Counted from the first letter of the stretch, positions 1 through 8,162 are shown. The stretch is DNA of 64,000 nucleotides from JBGTLA01 sp041744375 (GCA_041744375.1 JBGTLA010000063.1:1-64000); one strand, 5' to 3'. The notes: a model not told the origin generated them from the letters alone. A program made the numbers and translations.

Positions 1-1
1 G

Positions 2-1315
2 CAGCTTTCGAATCTGGTGAGCAAGTCTTTGATCGTTTTCGACAGGGAAAGCAACCGGTACTCCGTCCATGAGCTCCTTCGCCAATATGCCGAGGCGGAA
101 CTGGCTGCCGAATCCGCCAGGTTCGAAGCGAGCCTGGCCGACCATGCCCAATACTTCGCAGATCGCGCCGTGATCGCAACTCAGGAGCTGATCGAAGCGG
201 GCAAGCAGGAAACCGGCTTACGCCTGGTCGAGGCAGACCTGGACAACATGAGGGCCGCCCTTCGGCATGCCTGTAGATCTGACAAACCGGACCTGGCTCG
301 GGAATTCCTTTTGGCATTCAGCTGGGTGTATGAGATCAACGGATGGGTGAAGGCATGCGCCGAGCTATGCACCGAAGTGAGGGAGACCTTCGAAGGGGGC
401 GAGGGCCAGGACGCCGCTGTCGCAAGTTCATTGGCAGCAGCCGTGGAGGCTAAGTTCCTGACCAATCTGGGGCTGGTCGAATCGGCAGCTCCAATCGTTG
501 AAGCGGCTGTGAGCTCGTTGCGGACGACAGACGACGTTCTTGCCTACATCGTCGCTCTCGAATCTCTGAGTGAGATCATGGCCTACCGAGGGGAGGCCGA
601 TCGCGTGTTGGAACTCTCCATCGAAACCAGACGAATCGGTGCTGAATCCGGCTTCGGGCTTTACTCGGCCGCCATGAGCGGATACATGGCCGGCGCCTAC
701 CTGCAGAAAGGTGATGTCGAATCGGCTGTGGAGGTACTCCGTGAGGGAGAAAAGGCCCTGGTGGCGGCGGGTGATCTAATGGTCCTGGGCTGGGTGCTGC
801 ATATGCAGGCGTCCCTCGCCTTGGCGCAGAGTCGGCTAAACGAGGGAGCTTCCCTGCACAGTCGACAGATAGAAGTCGCCCGCAGGATCGGCTACGTGAG
901 GGTCCTCGCCCTGGGCCTGACCGGGCTCGGCCAGATTCAGCTTGAACAAGGTGAATCGGGCTCCGCCGACACGACGCTGCGCGAAGCCCTCGACCTCTTC
1001 GACAGAATGGGCCTTGTCGCTGAGATCGGCCACGTCACAACCTTGCTGGCCAGGGTCATGGCGAACCGTGGCGACGCCGAGCGAGCTGCCGAGGTGGCGT
1101 CCTGCGTTCGAGCCGATCCTTCGAGCGACCGCCCTTGGCTCTTCCAGCCCACCACCATTGCCGAGTCGGCCGCGGCGGTGCTAGACCACCTCTCGGCGAC
1201 GATGGACGCCGAGGTTTACGCCTCTGCCGTCGCCAGAGGTGAGGTGAAGGGTCTCGACGTCTTGGTCAAGGAGCTACTGACCGAGGACCGTACCTATCTG
1301 ACCGCGGGTGCTTGA
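2..1315 (+). CDS. C-terminal part of a large NB-ARC/TPR-type regulator, cut by the window edge
   Basis: The frame is open to the first bases (it reads LSNLV before the GTG at 17), so the gene starts upstream of the window; 437 residues are visible. The segment SVHELLRQYAEAEL near the beginning matches the conserved His...RQYA-E-L motif that follows the nucleotide-binding and winged-helix part of AfsR/LuxR-like and adenylate-cyclase-associated ATPase regulators. The remaining roughly 400 residues are Ala/Leu/Glu-rich helical repeats of TPR type, usually a protein- or ligand-sensing scaffold. There is no LuxR-type HTH at the C-terminus, so any DNA-binding or cyclase domain must be at the unseen N-terminus. 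Family assignment is fairly sure; the signal and target genes are unknown. Confidence 0.75.
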   Translation, partial: QLSNLVSKSLIVFDRESNRYSVHELLRQYAEAELAAESARFEASLADHAQYFADRAVIATQELIEAGKQETGLRLVEADLDNMRAALRHACRSDKPDLAREFLLAFSWVYEINGWVKACAELCTEVRETFEGGEGQDAAVASSLAAAVEAKFLTNLGLVESAAPIVEAAVSSLRTTDDVLAYIVALESLSEIMAYRGEADRVLELSIETRRIGAESGFGLYSAAMSGYMAGAYLQKGDVESAVEVLREGEKALVAAGDLMVLGWVLHMQASLALAQSRLNEGASLHSRQIEVARRIGYVRVLALGLTGLGQIQLEQGESGSADTTLREALDLFDRMGLVAEIGHVTTLLARVMANRGDAERAAEVASCVRADPSSDRPWLFQPTTIAESAAAVLDHLSATMDAEVYASAVARGEVKGLDVLVKELLTEDRTYLTAGA

Positions 1316-1340
1316 CGACCTCCTGCTCCGGACCGCGTAG

Positions 1341-1499
1341 TGCCTGGGTTTCAGCGAAGCAGCGGTAGGTGAGCGTGGGCCTGACAACACCGCCTTGTTT
1401 GCAGCAATCGAATCCGGGGACGCGGAGGTAGCCGGCGAAGCCATGGACTCTCATATGCTCACGGCTGGCCAGCGACTACAGATGGTTGTGCGAAACTAG
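1341..1499 (+). pseudogene. Relic of the C-terminal end of a GntR/FadR (FCD-domain) regulator
   Basis: Between a TAG at 1338 and a TAG at 1497 this frame reads 52 codons containing NTALFAAIESGDAEVAGEAM followed by DSHML. That pattern (H/N-x3-L/I-x-A-I-x-x-G-D-x-x-x-A-x-x-A-M-x-x-H) is typical of the last helices of FCD domains in GntR-family regulators. There is no usable start codon, no DNA-binding domain and no ribosome-binding site, so it looks like a decayed remnant. The rest of the roughly 300-bp gap (1316-1622) holds nothing else I can recognise. The call rests on pattern recognition of a short segment. Confidence 0.5.
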
Positions 1500-1622
1500 A
1501 GCGTGGGGCCGTCATCGACTTCATCACGGGGGCCTTCTCGACAATCCGTGCGAGTTGGCGCCCAATACGGGATGAGCTGGACGGAGTGTGGAGCGCCCCT
1601 CGCCACCTGGGCGGTCGCCGGG

Positions 1623-2510
1623 TCATTGGCCGGGACGTATGAGCCTGACGGGGATTCCTTCGATCACCAGGTCTGTGCCGCTGGTCCGAACGAGCCGAAC
1701 GGGGATTCCTTCGATTATCAGGTCCGTGTGACCGGTGGGTGTCACCAGTCCCGCTCCGTGGTCGTCCGCCCGACGTGACAGCACGAGCAAACTCGTTCCC
1801 GCTAACAAGCCCGCCATCGCCACCCCGACGGCAGTGACACTACCGACACCGGTGAGGGGCAGAGTCGAGTCGGTGGTGGATGTCGCTCCTGTTGTAGTGG
1901 TGGTCTCGCCCGTTGTGGTGGTCGACCCCGGCCCAGTGGTGGTCGTCTCCGGAACCGTCGTGGTCGTCTCCCCCGTCACCGTCGTGGTCGTCTCCGGAAC
2001 CGTCGTGGTCGTCTCCCCCGCCACCGTCGTAGTCGTCTCGGGAACCGTCGTCTCGGTCGTGGTCGTGGTCGTCTCCTGCGCCCGGCAGCGCACCCGCGTC
2101 ACCATCCCCGCCGAGAAGACACCGTCGGGTCCCATGATGAGGGTGACGGTCAATTGCGGTCCCAACGTCAGCGACGCCTCCACGGCGCGCTCACCAAAGG
2201 CCTCTCCCTCCACGTCCTCCAAGACCACCCGGGCGCCATTCGACGAGATGACCAGATCGTTACCGGGGTGGACGGACTGCTGGTTGGTGGAGACGGCAGC
2301 AACAGAGCAGGTACGGCCGACCAGGTCGCCGGGAACCTCCTCAGATGCCAAGACATGTTGGCTTCCTTGCGGTCCCCGCACGACTGTATCGAGCGAGATC
2401 TCGATGGCAACGTCCTGTGCGCCCACCACCGTCGGCACACCCAGTACGAGAATCGACGCACCCAACAGAACCGTGATTCCGGCTGTCCTCCTCGCGGATA
2501 GTCCAGCCAT
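1623..2510 (-). CDS. Surface protein with Thr-rich stalk and LPLTG-type C-terminal anchor region
   Basis: The start at 2510 (MAGLSARR) is chosen because GGGAGG lies just upstream and a signal peptide (hydrophobic core ending VVGAQ) follows; longer in-frame extensions lack both. The 295-residue product has a signal peptide (about 1-30), a globular part with two cysteines (about 30-150), a low-complexity stalk of TTTTVPE/TTTTVTGE repeats (about 155-205), an LPLTG motif, a hydrophobic helix and an Arg-Arg stop-transfer. This is the layout of sortase-anchored or membrane-anchored surface proteins. Unusually, after the RR the chain continues some 45 residues with two copies of an IEGIPVRL repeat, whereas true sortase tails are very short. 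The function of the globular domain is unknown. Confidence 0.7.
   Translation of the reverse strand: MAGLSARRTAGITVLLGASILVLGVPTVVGAQDVAIEISLDTVVRGPQGSQHVLASEEVPGDLVGRTCSVAAVSTNQQSVHPGNDLVISSNGARVVLEDVEGEAFGERAVEASLTLGPQLTVTLIMGPDGVFSAGMVTRVRCRAQETTTTTTETTVPETTTTVAGETTTTVPETTTTVTGETTTTVPETTTTGPGSTTTTGETTTTTGATSTTDSTLPLTGVGSVTAVGVAMAGLLAGTSLLVLSRRADDHGAGLVTPTGHTDLIIEGIPVRLVRTSGTDLVIEGIPVRLIRPGQ
1649..1722 (-). repeat. Two-copy 51-bp-period repeat in the tail of the LPLTG protein
   Basis: The 16-mer beginning CGGGGATTCC occurs at 1649 and 1700, 51 bases apart. On the minus strand the units encode DLIIEGIPVRLVR and DLVIEGIPVRLIR with a 17-residue period. They lie after the membrane-spanning segment, so they are predicted to be cytoplasmic if the protein is anchored. 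Confidence 0.8.
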
Positions 2511-2643
2511 TCGATCGGCACCTCCCAAAGCCCTGGCCCCTCCCCAGTCTATAGGTTCTGTCGTCCCGACCACTCGACAACCCGGATTTTCCTCAGGGCT
2601 GTCATGTTGTGAAGGGAATTGCCCTGTCGAGGCAAAAAAGCCC

Positions 2644-3129
2644 TCACAGAAGGTCGTCGGCGTGGCCCTGTCTGTCGCATGCCGGACAGGGAACAGACCC
2701 GGCCACCCATCCTCGCCCCAGACAGTCGCGACAGCGATGACGTCGAGCCGCCCGGAACGACAGCTCCACCACATTCCCCCAACCGCCGCATCCGGGACAC
2801 CGACGGGGCTCCCTGCTGGTACCGCTCCCGCCACAATGTGGACACAAGGAGGAGGTCGGCGGGCCGGACCCCGCTCCCGGGGCGGGTCGGCTCGTCACCG
2901 TTACCTGACGACTCCCAGGGCCAGGACGGCTGCGGCTGGAGTCGTATCGGGCTCTGGCACGCGGATCACTCAAGATGCGATAGGCGTCCACGAGCTGGAG
3001 GAACTTGGCCGAATCCCGGCTGCCGGTCATATCGGGATGCCGGAGCTGGGCGAGGCGGCGGAAGGCCCGCTGAATATCCTCGGGACTAGCCGATTCCGGA
3101 ACGCCCAAAATGGCGTAGAAGTCGCTCAT
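2644..3129 (-). CDS. Short DnaJ-like co-chaperone: J-domain plus zinc-finger only
   Basis: The 161-residue product starts with a J-domain (about 1-65: FYAILGV, then the RHPD catalytic tripeptide that stimulates DnaK ATPase, then a DAYRILSDPRARARYD helix). A Gly/Pro/Ser-rich linker follows, then four CxxCxxxG-type motifs (CPHCGGSG, CPGCGGWG, CRDCLGRG, CPACDRQG), enough for the two zinc sites of a DnaJ zinc-binding domain. The large C-terminal substrate-binding domain of canonical DnaJ (about 370 residues) is absent, and the stop follows directly after the last zinc motif. It is divergent from hsp20 across about 100 bp, suggesting shared stress regulation, although no HspR (HAIR) or CIRCE box is visible. 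It probably partners a DnaK encoded elsewhere. Confidence 0.85.
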   Translation of the reverse strand: MSDFYAILGVPESASPEDIQRAFRRLAQLRHPDMTGSRDSAKFLQLVDAYRILSDPRARARYDSSRSRPGPGSRQVTVTSRPAPGAGSGPPTSSLCPHCGGSGTSREPRRCPGCGGWGNVVELSFRAARRHRCRDCLGRGWVAGSVPCPACDRQGHADDLL

Positions 3130-3152
3130 GTCGACGCCAATCGCAGATCTAC

Positions 3153-3181
3153 TTGATGCACAGCGTATCAGATTTTATACT
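3153..3181 (+). promoter_or_regulatory. Sigma-70-type promoter of hsp20
   Basis: TTGATG (3153-3158) and TATACT (3176-3181) are separated by exactly 17 bases, giving a housekeeping-type promoter about 50 bases before the hsp20 start. This is one of the few -35/-10 pairs in the window with near-consensus boxes. Confidence 0.65.
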
Positions 3182-3231
3182 GCCACTACCATAGCCAAGT
3201 CGGCGACTACGACCCGTGAGGAGGAACGGCG

Positions 3232-3660
3232 ATGGCGCGTGTGCACGACCCATTCAGCGAGATGGAACGAATGCTGGGCACGTTCGCAGGTCCCATGCGA
3301 GCCGGAATGATGCCGATGGACGCCTACGAAAAGGACGGCACGTACACCCTCCGATTCGATCTGGCCGGCGCCGATCCCGAGCACATCGACGTCACCGTCG
3401 ACGCCGGGATGCTGACGGTGACGGCCGACAGTCCTGCGGAGGACACCGACGGTGCCAACTGGTTGATCCGGGAACGGCCCACGGGCACCCACAGTCGCCA
3501 GGTCCGGCTCGGAGACCGCCTCGACCCCGACCGAGTCGAGGCTTCCTACGACCACGGTGTCCTGACCGTGAAGATTCCGATGCGTCCCGAGGAACAGCCG
3601 CACAAGGTGTCGATAACGAGCGGGGGAAGCCGCCCCAGCGGCGAAAAGGCCGACGGCTGA
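3232..3660 (+). CDS. hsp20: Small heat-shock protein, Hsp20/alpha-crystallin family
   Basis: The 142-residue protein has the usual sHSP layout: a short N-terminal segment (MARVHDPFSEMERML), an alpha-crystallin domain from about residue 30 (YTLRFDLAGADPEHIDV and later the A-x-x-x-x-G-V-L motif as ASYDHGVLTVKIP), and a short tail. Such proteins form oligomers that bind unfolding clients without ATP and pass them to DnaK/DnaJ. GAGGAGG lies 7-8 bases before the ATG and a clear sigma-70 promoter lies further upstream. It is divergent from the mini-DnaJ gene. Confidence 0.93.
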   Translation: MARVHDPFSEMERMLGTFAGPMRAGMMPMDAYEKDGTYTLRFDLAGADPEHIDVTVDAGMLTVTADSPAEDTDGANWLIRERPTGTHSRQVRLGDRLDPDRVEASYDHGVLTVKIPMRPEEQPHKVSITSGGSRPSGEKADG

Positions 3661-3699
3661 CGGGACGGCACCCTGCCACTGGCACCATCGCCACTGACA

Positions 3700-4185
3700 A
3701 TGACGTCGGGTGACGATCCCTCTGAGTCTCCTCCACCACCTCCGCCGGCGTTCGTCGCCAGCCGGGCGGACCGTGACCGCACGCTGGAGGCGGTCCGTGC
3801 GCTCGAGACGGCCATCGGCATGGCTGGACCGGGCCGCGAAGCGGCCTGGCAGGTGCTGACATCGGCCCATCTGCGGGATCTCGAAGCGGCGGTAGCAGAA
3901 GAACGGGGAGAGTCGCTGCGACCCTCCGGTTTGCTTTCGATGATCAACAGCGCCCATCCCCGCCGCTTTGGAGCCAGGATTCGCCGCCTCCAGAAGCTCC
4001 ACGACGACATCATCGAGGAAGTGGACGGCCTGCGCGCCGACCTGGCGGACCAACCCCCGGACCGTCTCGATATCAACCTGATTCGCGAGCGAGTCAGCCG
4101 GACAGTGCGGGCGGTTCATACCCGGAGACAGCTGGAAGCCGATCTCGTCTACGAAGCGCTCGAGTACGACCTGGGAGCGCCGTGA
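3700..4185 (+). CDS. Hypothetical helical protein downstream of hsp20
   Basis: A 161-residue soluble protein with a Pro-rich N-terminus (a run of six Pro near residue 12) followed by almost wholly helical, charged sequence (for example REAAWQVLTSAHLRDLEAAV and KLHDDIIEEVDGLRADL), probably a helical bundle or coiled coil. I do not recognise a family. It starts 39 bases after hsp20 on the same strand and may be cotranscribed. The opposite strand has long overlapping open frames, but none shows domain-like sequence or a ribosome-binding site. Confidence 0.6.
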   Translation: MTSGDDPSESPPPPPPAFVASRADRDRTLEAVRALETAIGMAGPGREAAWQVLTSAHLRDLEAAVAEERGESLRPSGLLSMINSAHPRRFGARIRRLQKLHDDIIEEVDGLRADLADQPPDRLDINLIRERVSRTVRAVHTRRQLEADLVYEALEYDLGAP

Positions 4186-4268
4186 TCGACGGCGAGATCC
4201 CCGTCCGCGATCGTCTGGCGGCCCAAGCCTGCACAGGAGCTCTCTTACCCACACGAGCCTCACCCCGT

Positions 4269-4274
4269 TAGGCT
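4269..4274 (+). promoter_or_regulatory. Leaderless-type -10 box of the copCD gene
   Basis: TAGGCT ends 8 bases before the ATG at 4283, and no Shine-Dalgarno sequence is present. Transcription would begin at or next to the start codon. Confidence 0.55.
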
Positions 4275-4282
4275 CGACTCGC

Positions 4283-5919
4283 ATGCCTCGACGGTCTCCG
4301 CTCGTGACCATCGTGGCGGCCACTTTGGTTCTGTGGTCGGGAGCGATGCTGCCCGCCGATGCCCACGCCACTCTGGTGACCACCGATCCGGTCGACGGGG
4401 CAGTGCTCGCCACTTCCCCCCACGAGGTGGAACTCACATTCGACGAGCCGGTCACGGCTGTGACCGGCTCGATCCGTGTGTTCGATCGCCACGGCGATCG
4501 CGTCGACGACGGTTCCGTTCGTTTGGGCGGGTCGGGGGAGATAGTGCGCGGCGGGCTTCCTCACGACCTCCGGCGGGGCACCTACGCCGCAACGTATCGG
4601 GTCACCTCCGACGACGGTCACCCCGTAGACGGCGCGGTCGTGTTCTCGGTCGGGGAACCAACGGATGTCGACGTTTCCGTCATGACCGATCTGCTCCGAT
4701 CAGATCAAGAAGCCCCGTGGGAGATCGGGGCCGCCGTCGTCCGCTGGATCGCCTACTTCGCCGGGATGGTCGCCGCCGGCACTGCTCTCTACCTTCTCAC
4801 CATCGGCGACAGCGCCCGGGGCGCCCTGCGGCGATTGGGCCGGGGAGCGGCGGTGGTGGCCGGAGTGGCGACCGTTGCCTCCATCCCGCTGCTGGCGGCG
4901 CGCTTAACGGGCCTCGGGATCGAGGCGGCCCTGTCGCCTTCCACCCTGGGCGACGCGGCCGGGTCCACCGTGGGAGCTTCGGCCGCCTTACGCGCGGGGG
5001 CGATGCTCTTGGCGTGGATGGCGGTTTCACGTGTCGAAGCGGGTTGGGCCGGCTGGCCGGCGGCGGGGGGGTGGTGGCGGCCGAGATCGTCACAGGCCAC
5101 ACCCGGACCACCGAACCGACTGCCCTGGTCTTGGGGGCGGGCGCCATCCATGTTGCGGCGGCCCTGGTCTGGGTCGGTGGCCTGGTGGCACTCACCGTCA
5201 CCATCAAGGGGCAGCGCAGGTCGACACCCCCCTCAGCCATTGCCGAGGAGGTGCGCCGATTCTCGACGGTGGCCACTTGGTCGGTCGTTTTGCTGGCAGT
5301 GGCCGGCACAATCCTCGCCTGGAGCCAGGTCCGGGGCCCTGAGGCCTTCACTTCCACCTCCTATGGGTGGACGCTGGCCGCCAAGGTGGGGGTCGCCTTG
5401 GGCCTGATGGGGATCGGTGCCTACAACAAGCGCATCCTGGTTCCCTCGTTGACGAACGGCGATTACCCGGGGGCGTGGGATCGGCTGACTCGCACCCTCC
5501 GCCTGGAAGTGGTCGGGCTCACCGTCGTGTTGGCCATCACGGCTGCGCTCGTCAACCTGCCCCCCGCCGCTCAAGCTGCCGGGTTGGTGGGGACGTACTC
5601 TGAGTACGTGCCGTTTGGCGACGGCCGGCTGAACGTCGTGGTCGACCCCAATCGGGCCGGCGTGAACACCATCCACCTCTATCTCCTCGGGCCCGACGGC
5701 CGACCGACCGACGAACCAGGAGACACCACCATCTTCCTCGTCCATCCCGAGCGCGACATCGGGCCGATCGCCCGTCGACCCTTCGTCGCCGGACCCGGTC
5801 ACCTCATCCACACCGGGCCGGAACTTTCGATCTCGGGCGATTGGACTGTGACGGTACGGACTCGCCTTTCCGAGTTCGAAGAGGAAGAGGCCGCCGTTTC
5901 GGTTTCAGTCAATCGCTGA
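4283..5919 (+). CDS. CopC-CopD copper resistance fusion protein, with an apparent -1 frameshift
   Basis: A signal peptide (1-27) leaves His28 at the mature N-terminus, as in CopC. The CopC cupredoxin-like domain (28-125) carries the DDGHPVDG copper-site motif at about 110-117. CopD-type membrane helices follow, then a soluble C-terminal domain (about 410-545) resembling YtkA/FixH-like extracytoplasmic modules. The frame breaks at the G7 run 5065-5071: upstream the protein is read in the frame of 4283, downstream (VVAAEIVTGHTRTTEP onward) in the frame ending at 5919. One extra G would restore a continuous 545-residue protein, so either an assembly indel or a real lesion is present. The gene heads a copper cluster with the YcnI-like gene 9 bases downstream. 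Family assignment is secure. Confidence 0.85.
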
Positions 5920-5928
5920 TGTACGACA

Positions 5929-6747
5929 ATGATCGTGGGGATGCGAGCATCTGTCAGTACTGAGGCGAAGGTGACTCTGGCGGCAGCACTCGTGGCCACT
6001 GCCCTCGCCGCCCAGCCGGCTGGAGCCCACGTCGAGGCGACCGAGGTCCCCGCCGGTGAGCCCAGCGAGATCGCCTTCGTGGTCGGCCACGGCTGCGGCG
6101 ACTCTCCCACCACCTCCATCGCCGTTCAGATTCCGGCGGGAGTCGTCGATATCGAGCCTCGAGCAAGGGACGGGTGGAGAATCGAAACCGAGACAGGCCC
6201 TCTTCCCGCCTCGGTGGAGCTCGATGGCCAGACCATCACCAACGGAGTGCAGATCGTGCGGTGGACCGACGGGGAGTTGGATCCACACACACCCGAAACG
6301 TTCTTCCTGGCAGCCACGGTCGTAGCAGAGGTCGGTTCGAGCGTGGACTTCCCCTTCGTCCAGACCTGTCGAGAGGGAGAGCTGGCCTGGATCCAGATCC
6401 CCAGCGAGGAACAGGACCCCAACGATCTCGAGTATCCGGCTCCTGGCGTCGAGGTCGTGGGGGGCATTGGCCGACCAGACACTTCACTCACCACCATCCC
6501 CAGCAGCTCCACCACCACTACCACAGTCCCCGAAACGACATCATCCACTGCCGAGGTCGACGATCCAGCTCCCACTCAGACCACGCTGATCCCACCCACA
6601 ACCGTGCCGGCGCCCTCGCCGACCCTCGCCGGGGCGGCCGAGACCGACGAGTCGTCCCCTTTCCCGATGATCGCCGCGTCGGTGGTGTCGGCCATGGCCG
6701 CGGGAGGGACCATCGTCTGGTCCGTACGCAGACGGCGGTCGGCGTGA
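5929..6747 (+). CDS. ycnI: YcnI-like (DUF1775) copper-associated membrane-anchored protein
   Basis: The 272-residue protein has a signal peptide ending in PAGAH, so the mature protein would begin with His, the copper ligand in YcnI proteins. The DUF1775 beta-sandwich follows (about 34-170; motifs VGHGCGDSPTTSIAVQIP and a conserved late Trp in ELAWIQIP). A Thr/Ser/Pro-rich stalk leads to a C-terminal membrane helix ending in RRRRSA. YcnI proteins bind Cu(II) outside the membrane and are typically encoded beside CopC/CopD, as here. A second in-frame ATG at 5941 is an equally possible start. The next gene overlaps it by GTGA, so translation is probably coupled. Confidence 0.85.
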   Translation: MIVGMRASVSTEAKVTLAAALVATALAAQPAGAHVEATEVPAGEPSEIAFVVGHGCGDSPTTSIAVQIPAGVVDIEPRARDGWRIETETGPLPASVELDGQTITNGVQIVRWTDGELDPHTPETFFLAATVVAEVGSSVDFPFVQTCREGELAWIQIPSEEQDPNDLEYPAPGVEVVGGIGRPDTSLTTIPSSSTTTTTVPETTSSTAEVDDPAPTQTTLIPPTTVPAPSPTLAGAAETDESSPFPMIAASVVSAMAAGGTIVWSVRRRRSA

Positions 6748-7715
6748 GGCGAGCCACCATTCTCCTCGTGTTGTCGGGCACCTTCATGGTCACATTTCCC
6801 CTGGCAGCGCTGGCGGACCCGGCACGGCCCACCAACTTCCAATCCGAAATCACAGAGCTAGACCCCGAGGTGGCCGGGTTCGACATACAGATCGTGGGGG
6901 GCGACGCCTTCTTGCAGGTGACGGCCCAACCCGGCACCGCGGTGGTGGTCCCGGGATACGAAGGGGAGCCGTACCTGCGCTTCGAGCCGGAGGGGGAGGT
7001 GTGGGTCAACCAACGCTCACCCGCCTACTGGCTCAACAGAGACCGCTACCAAGAGACGGCACCTCCGCCGGAGGCGTCGTCTTCGGCAGAGCCCGAGTGG
7101 ATGAGGGTGGCGACCGACGGGAAGTGGGCATGGCACGACCACCGCATCCATTGGATGTCGCCGACCTTGCCTCCCAACGTCTCGCCCGACACGGCGTCGG
7201 AGCTGTTCGCCTGGTCCGTTCCCCTCCTCGTGAACGGCCAGCGCGTCGAAGTGAGGGGAACCTTGACGTGGCTTCCTTCCCGCAGCCCGCTTCCCTGGAC
7301 AATGACCGCCATCTTGGTGGCAGCCCTGGTAGCTGTGCTCACGTGGCGCATCTCGGGTGCGGGCCCCCTCGCTGTGGCGGCGGCAGGTGCCCTAACCGTC
7401 GGCATCGCTCAGGCCTGGGTCACCCCACCGGACGCGGGAGGCACCTTGAACATGTGGCTGGCTCCGGCGGCGGCATTGGCCTGTGCCGTTGGGGCATGGA
7501 TACGCCCCAAGGCGCGTAGCGAGCTGTTGGTGGCAGCACTCGTCATGCTGGCGGTGTGGGCGCTGCTGCGCCTATCGGCCGCTGTCATGCCGATACTCCC
7601 CTCACCGTTGCCCACCACGCTGGAACGGGGAATCCTCGCGGCCGTGACAGGTACGACCGCCGGAGTGACGGTGTCGCTGGTGCGTGCTCGCCTGACCAAC
7701 CGAGAGACCCCCTGA
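6744..7715 (+). CDS. Uncharacterised multi-pass membrane protein of the copper cluster
   Basis: The GTG at 6744 overlaps the stop of the YcnI-like gene (GTGA) and opens a signal-peptide-like helix ending in ALADPARP, which fixes the start. The 323-residue product has an extracytoplasmic domain of about 150 residues rich in Trp and His (MRVATDGKWAWHDHRIHWM) and then four or five membrane helices. I do not recognise a named family. Its position as third gene of copCD-ycnI and the HDHRIHWM segment suggest a role in copper handling at the membrane, but that is inference from context. Confidence 0.7.
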   Translation: MRRATILLVLSGTFMVTFPLAALADPARPTNFQSEITELDPEVAGFDIQIVGGDAFLQVTAQPGTAVVVPGYEGEPYLRFEPEGEVWVNQRSPAYWLNRDRYQETAPPPEASSSAEPEWMRVATDGKWAWHDHRIHWMSPTLPPNVSPDTASELFAWSVPLLVNGQRVEVRGTLTWLPSRSPLPWTMTAILVAALVAVLTWRISGAGPLAVAAAGALTVGIAQAWVTPPDAGGTLNMWLAPAAALACAVGAWIRPKARSELLVAALVMLAVWALLRLSAAVMPILPSPLPTTLERGILAAVTGTTAGVTVSLVRARLTNRETP

Positions 7716-7727
7716 CGACGCCGAGAC

Positions 7728-8150
7728 TCACGAGCAATCGGCACAGGTGCCGGTCACGACCAGGTCGATATTGGCCGCCCGAAACCCATGACCTCCGGCG
7801 AGATGGGCTCTCACGGTCTGGACGATGTCGCCACCGTGGTGCTCTACGCGACCGCACGACTCGCATACCAGGTGGAAGTGGTCGTCGGGATGCGCCGGCT
7901 CCCACCGCGAGGCGCCGTCGGTGCCGAGGTTCGACTCACGAACCAGTTCCATATCCGAGAACAACGCCAACGTCCGATAAACAGACGACAGGTTGACCGA
8001 CGGGTCTGCCTCGTGGACCCGCGCCGTGATCTCCTCCACAGTCAGGTGTCCATCCGCCGACCGAACGACCTCCCATACCAACTGGCGCGGTCCGGTCAAC
8101 CGGTTGCCCCGCTGGCGCAGGATCGTGCCGAGTTCCTGGCTTGTTTCCAC
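7728..8150 (-). CDS. Fur-family metal-responsive repressor (Zur/Nur-like)
   Basis: From the GTG at 8150 the product is 140 residues: an N-terminal winged helix (about 5-80; SVNLSSVYRTL recognition region) and a dimerisation/metal domain with HPDDHFHLVCESCG and a C-terminal GTCADCS, giving two CxxC pairs (96-99, 136-139) for structural zinc. An upstream GTG at 8174 would add eight residues, but TACCAT lies exactly 6 bases before the 8150 GTG, matching the leaderless pattern seen repeatedly here. The gene is divergent from cbiMQO, so it may sense nickel, cobalt or zinc and control that importer. Which metal cannot be told from sequence alone. Confidence 0.87.
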   Translation of the reverse strand: METSQELGTILRQRGNRLTGPRQLVWEVVRSADGHLTVEEITARVHEADPSVNLSSVYRTLALFSDMELVRESNLGTDGASRWEPAHPDDHFHLVCESCGRVEHHGGDIVQTVRAHLAGGHGFRAANIDLVVTGTCADCS

Positions 8151-8156
8151 TCTGTC

Positions 8157-8162
8157 ATGGTA
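8157..8162 (-). promoter_or_regulatory. Leaderless-type -10 box of the Fur-family gene
   Basis: On the minus strand TACCAT precedes the GTG at 8150 by 6 bases. It decides the start codon choice and abuts the inverted repeat at 8162-8182. Confidence 0.5.

Noticed and set aside
1503..1778. Plus-strand open frame of 91 codons over the surface-protein tail
   Set aside because: It contains the DNA repeat of the minus-strand protein tail, has no ribosome-binding site and no domain.
1735..3156. Long plus-strand open frame (473 codons) across the surface-protein and DnaJ genes
   Set aside because: It is the antisense of the Thr-repeat and zinc-finger coding sequences; its Val/Ser runs are complements of Thr codons, and it has no ribosome-binding site or domain.
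3175..4455. Long minus-strand open frame (426 codons)
   Set aside because: It overlaps hsp20 and the downstream helical protein gene, is Arg/Gly-rich low-complexity sequence typical of GC-rich shadow frames, and has no recognisable motif.
5060..5080. Programmed ribosomal frameshift in copCD
   Set aside because: There is a G-homopolymer but no Shine-Dalgarno-like stimulator or downstream stem, and a second unrelated frameshift in copB also sits at a homopolymer; an indel is the simpler explanation.
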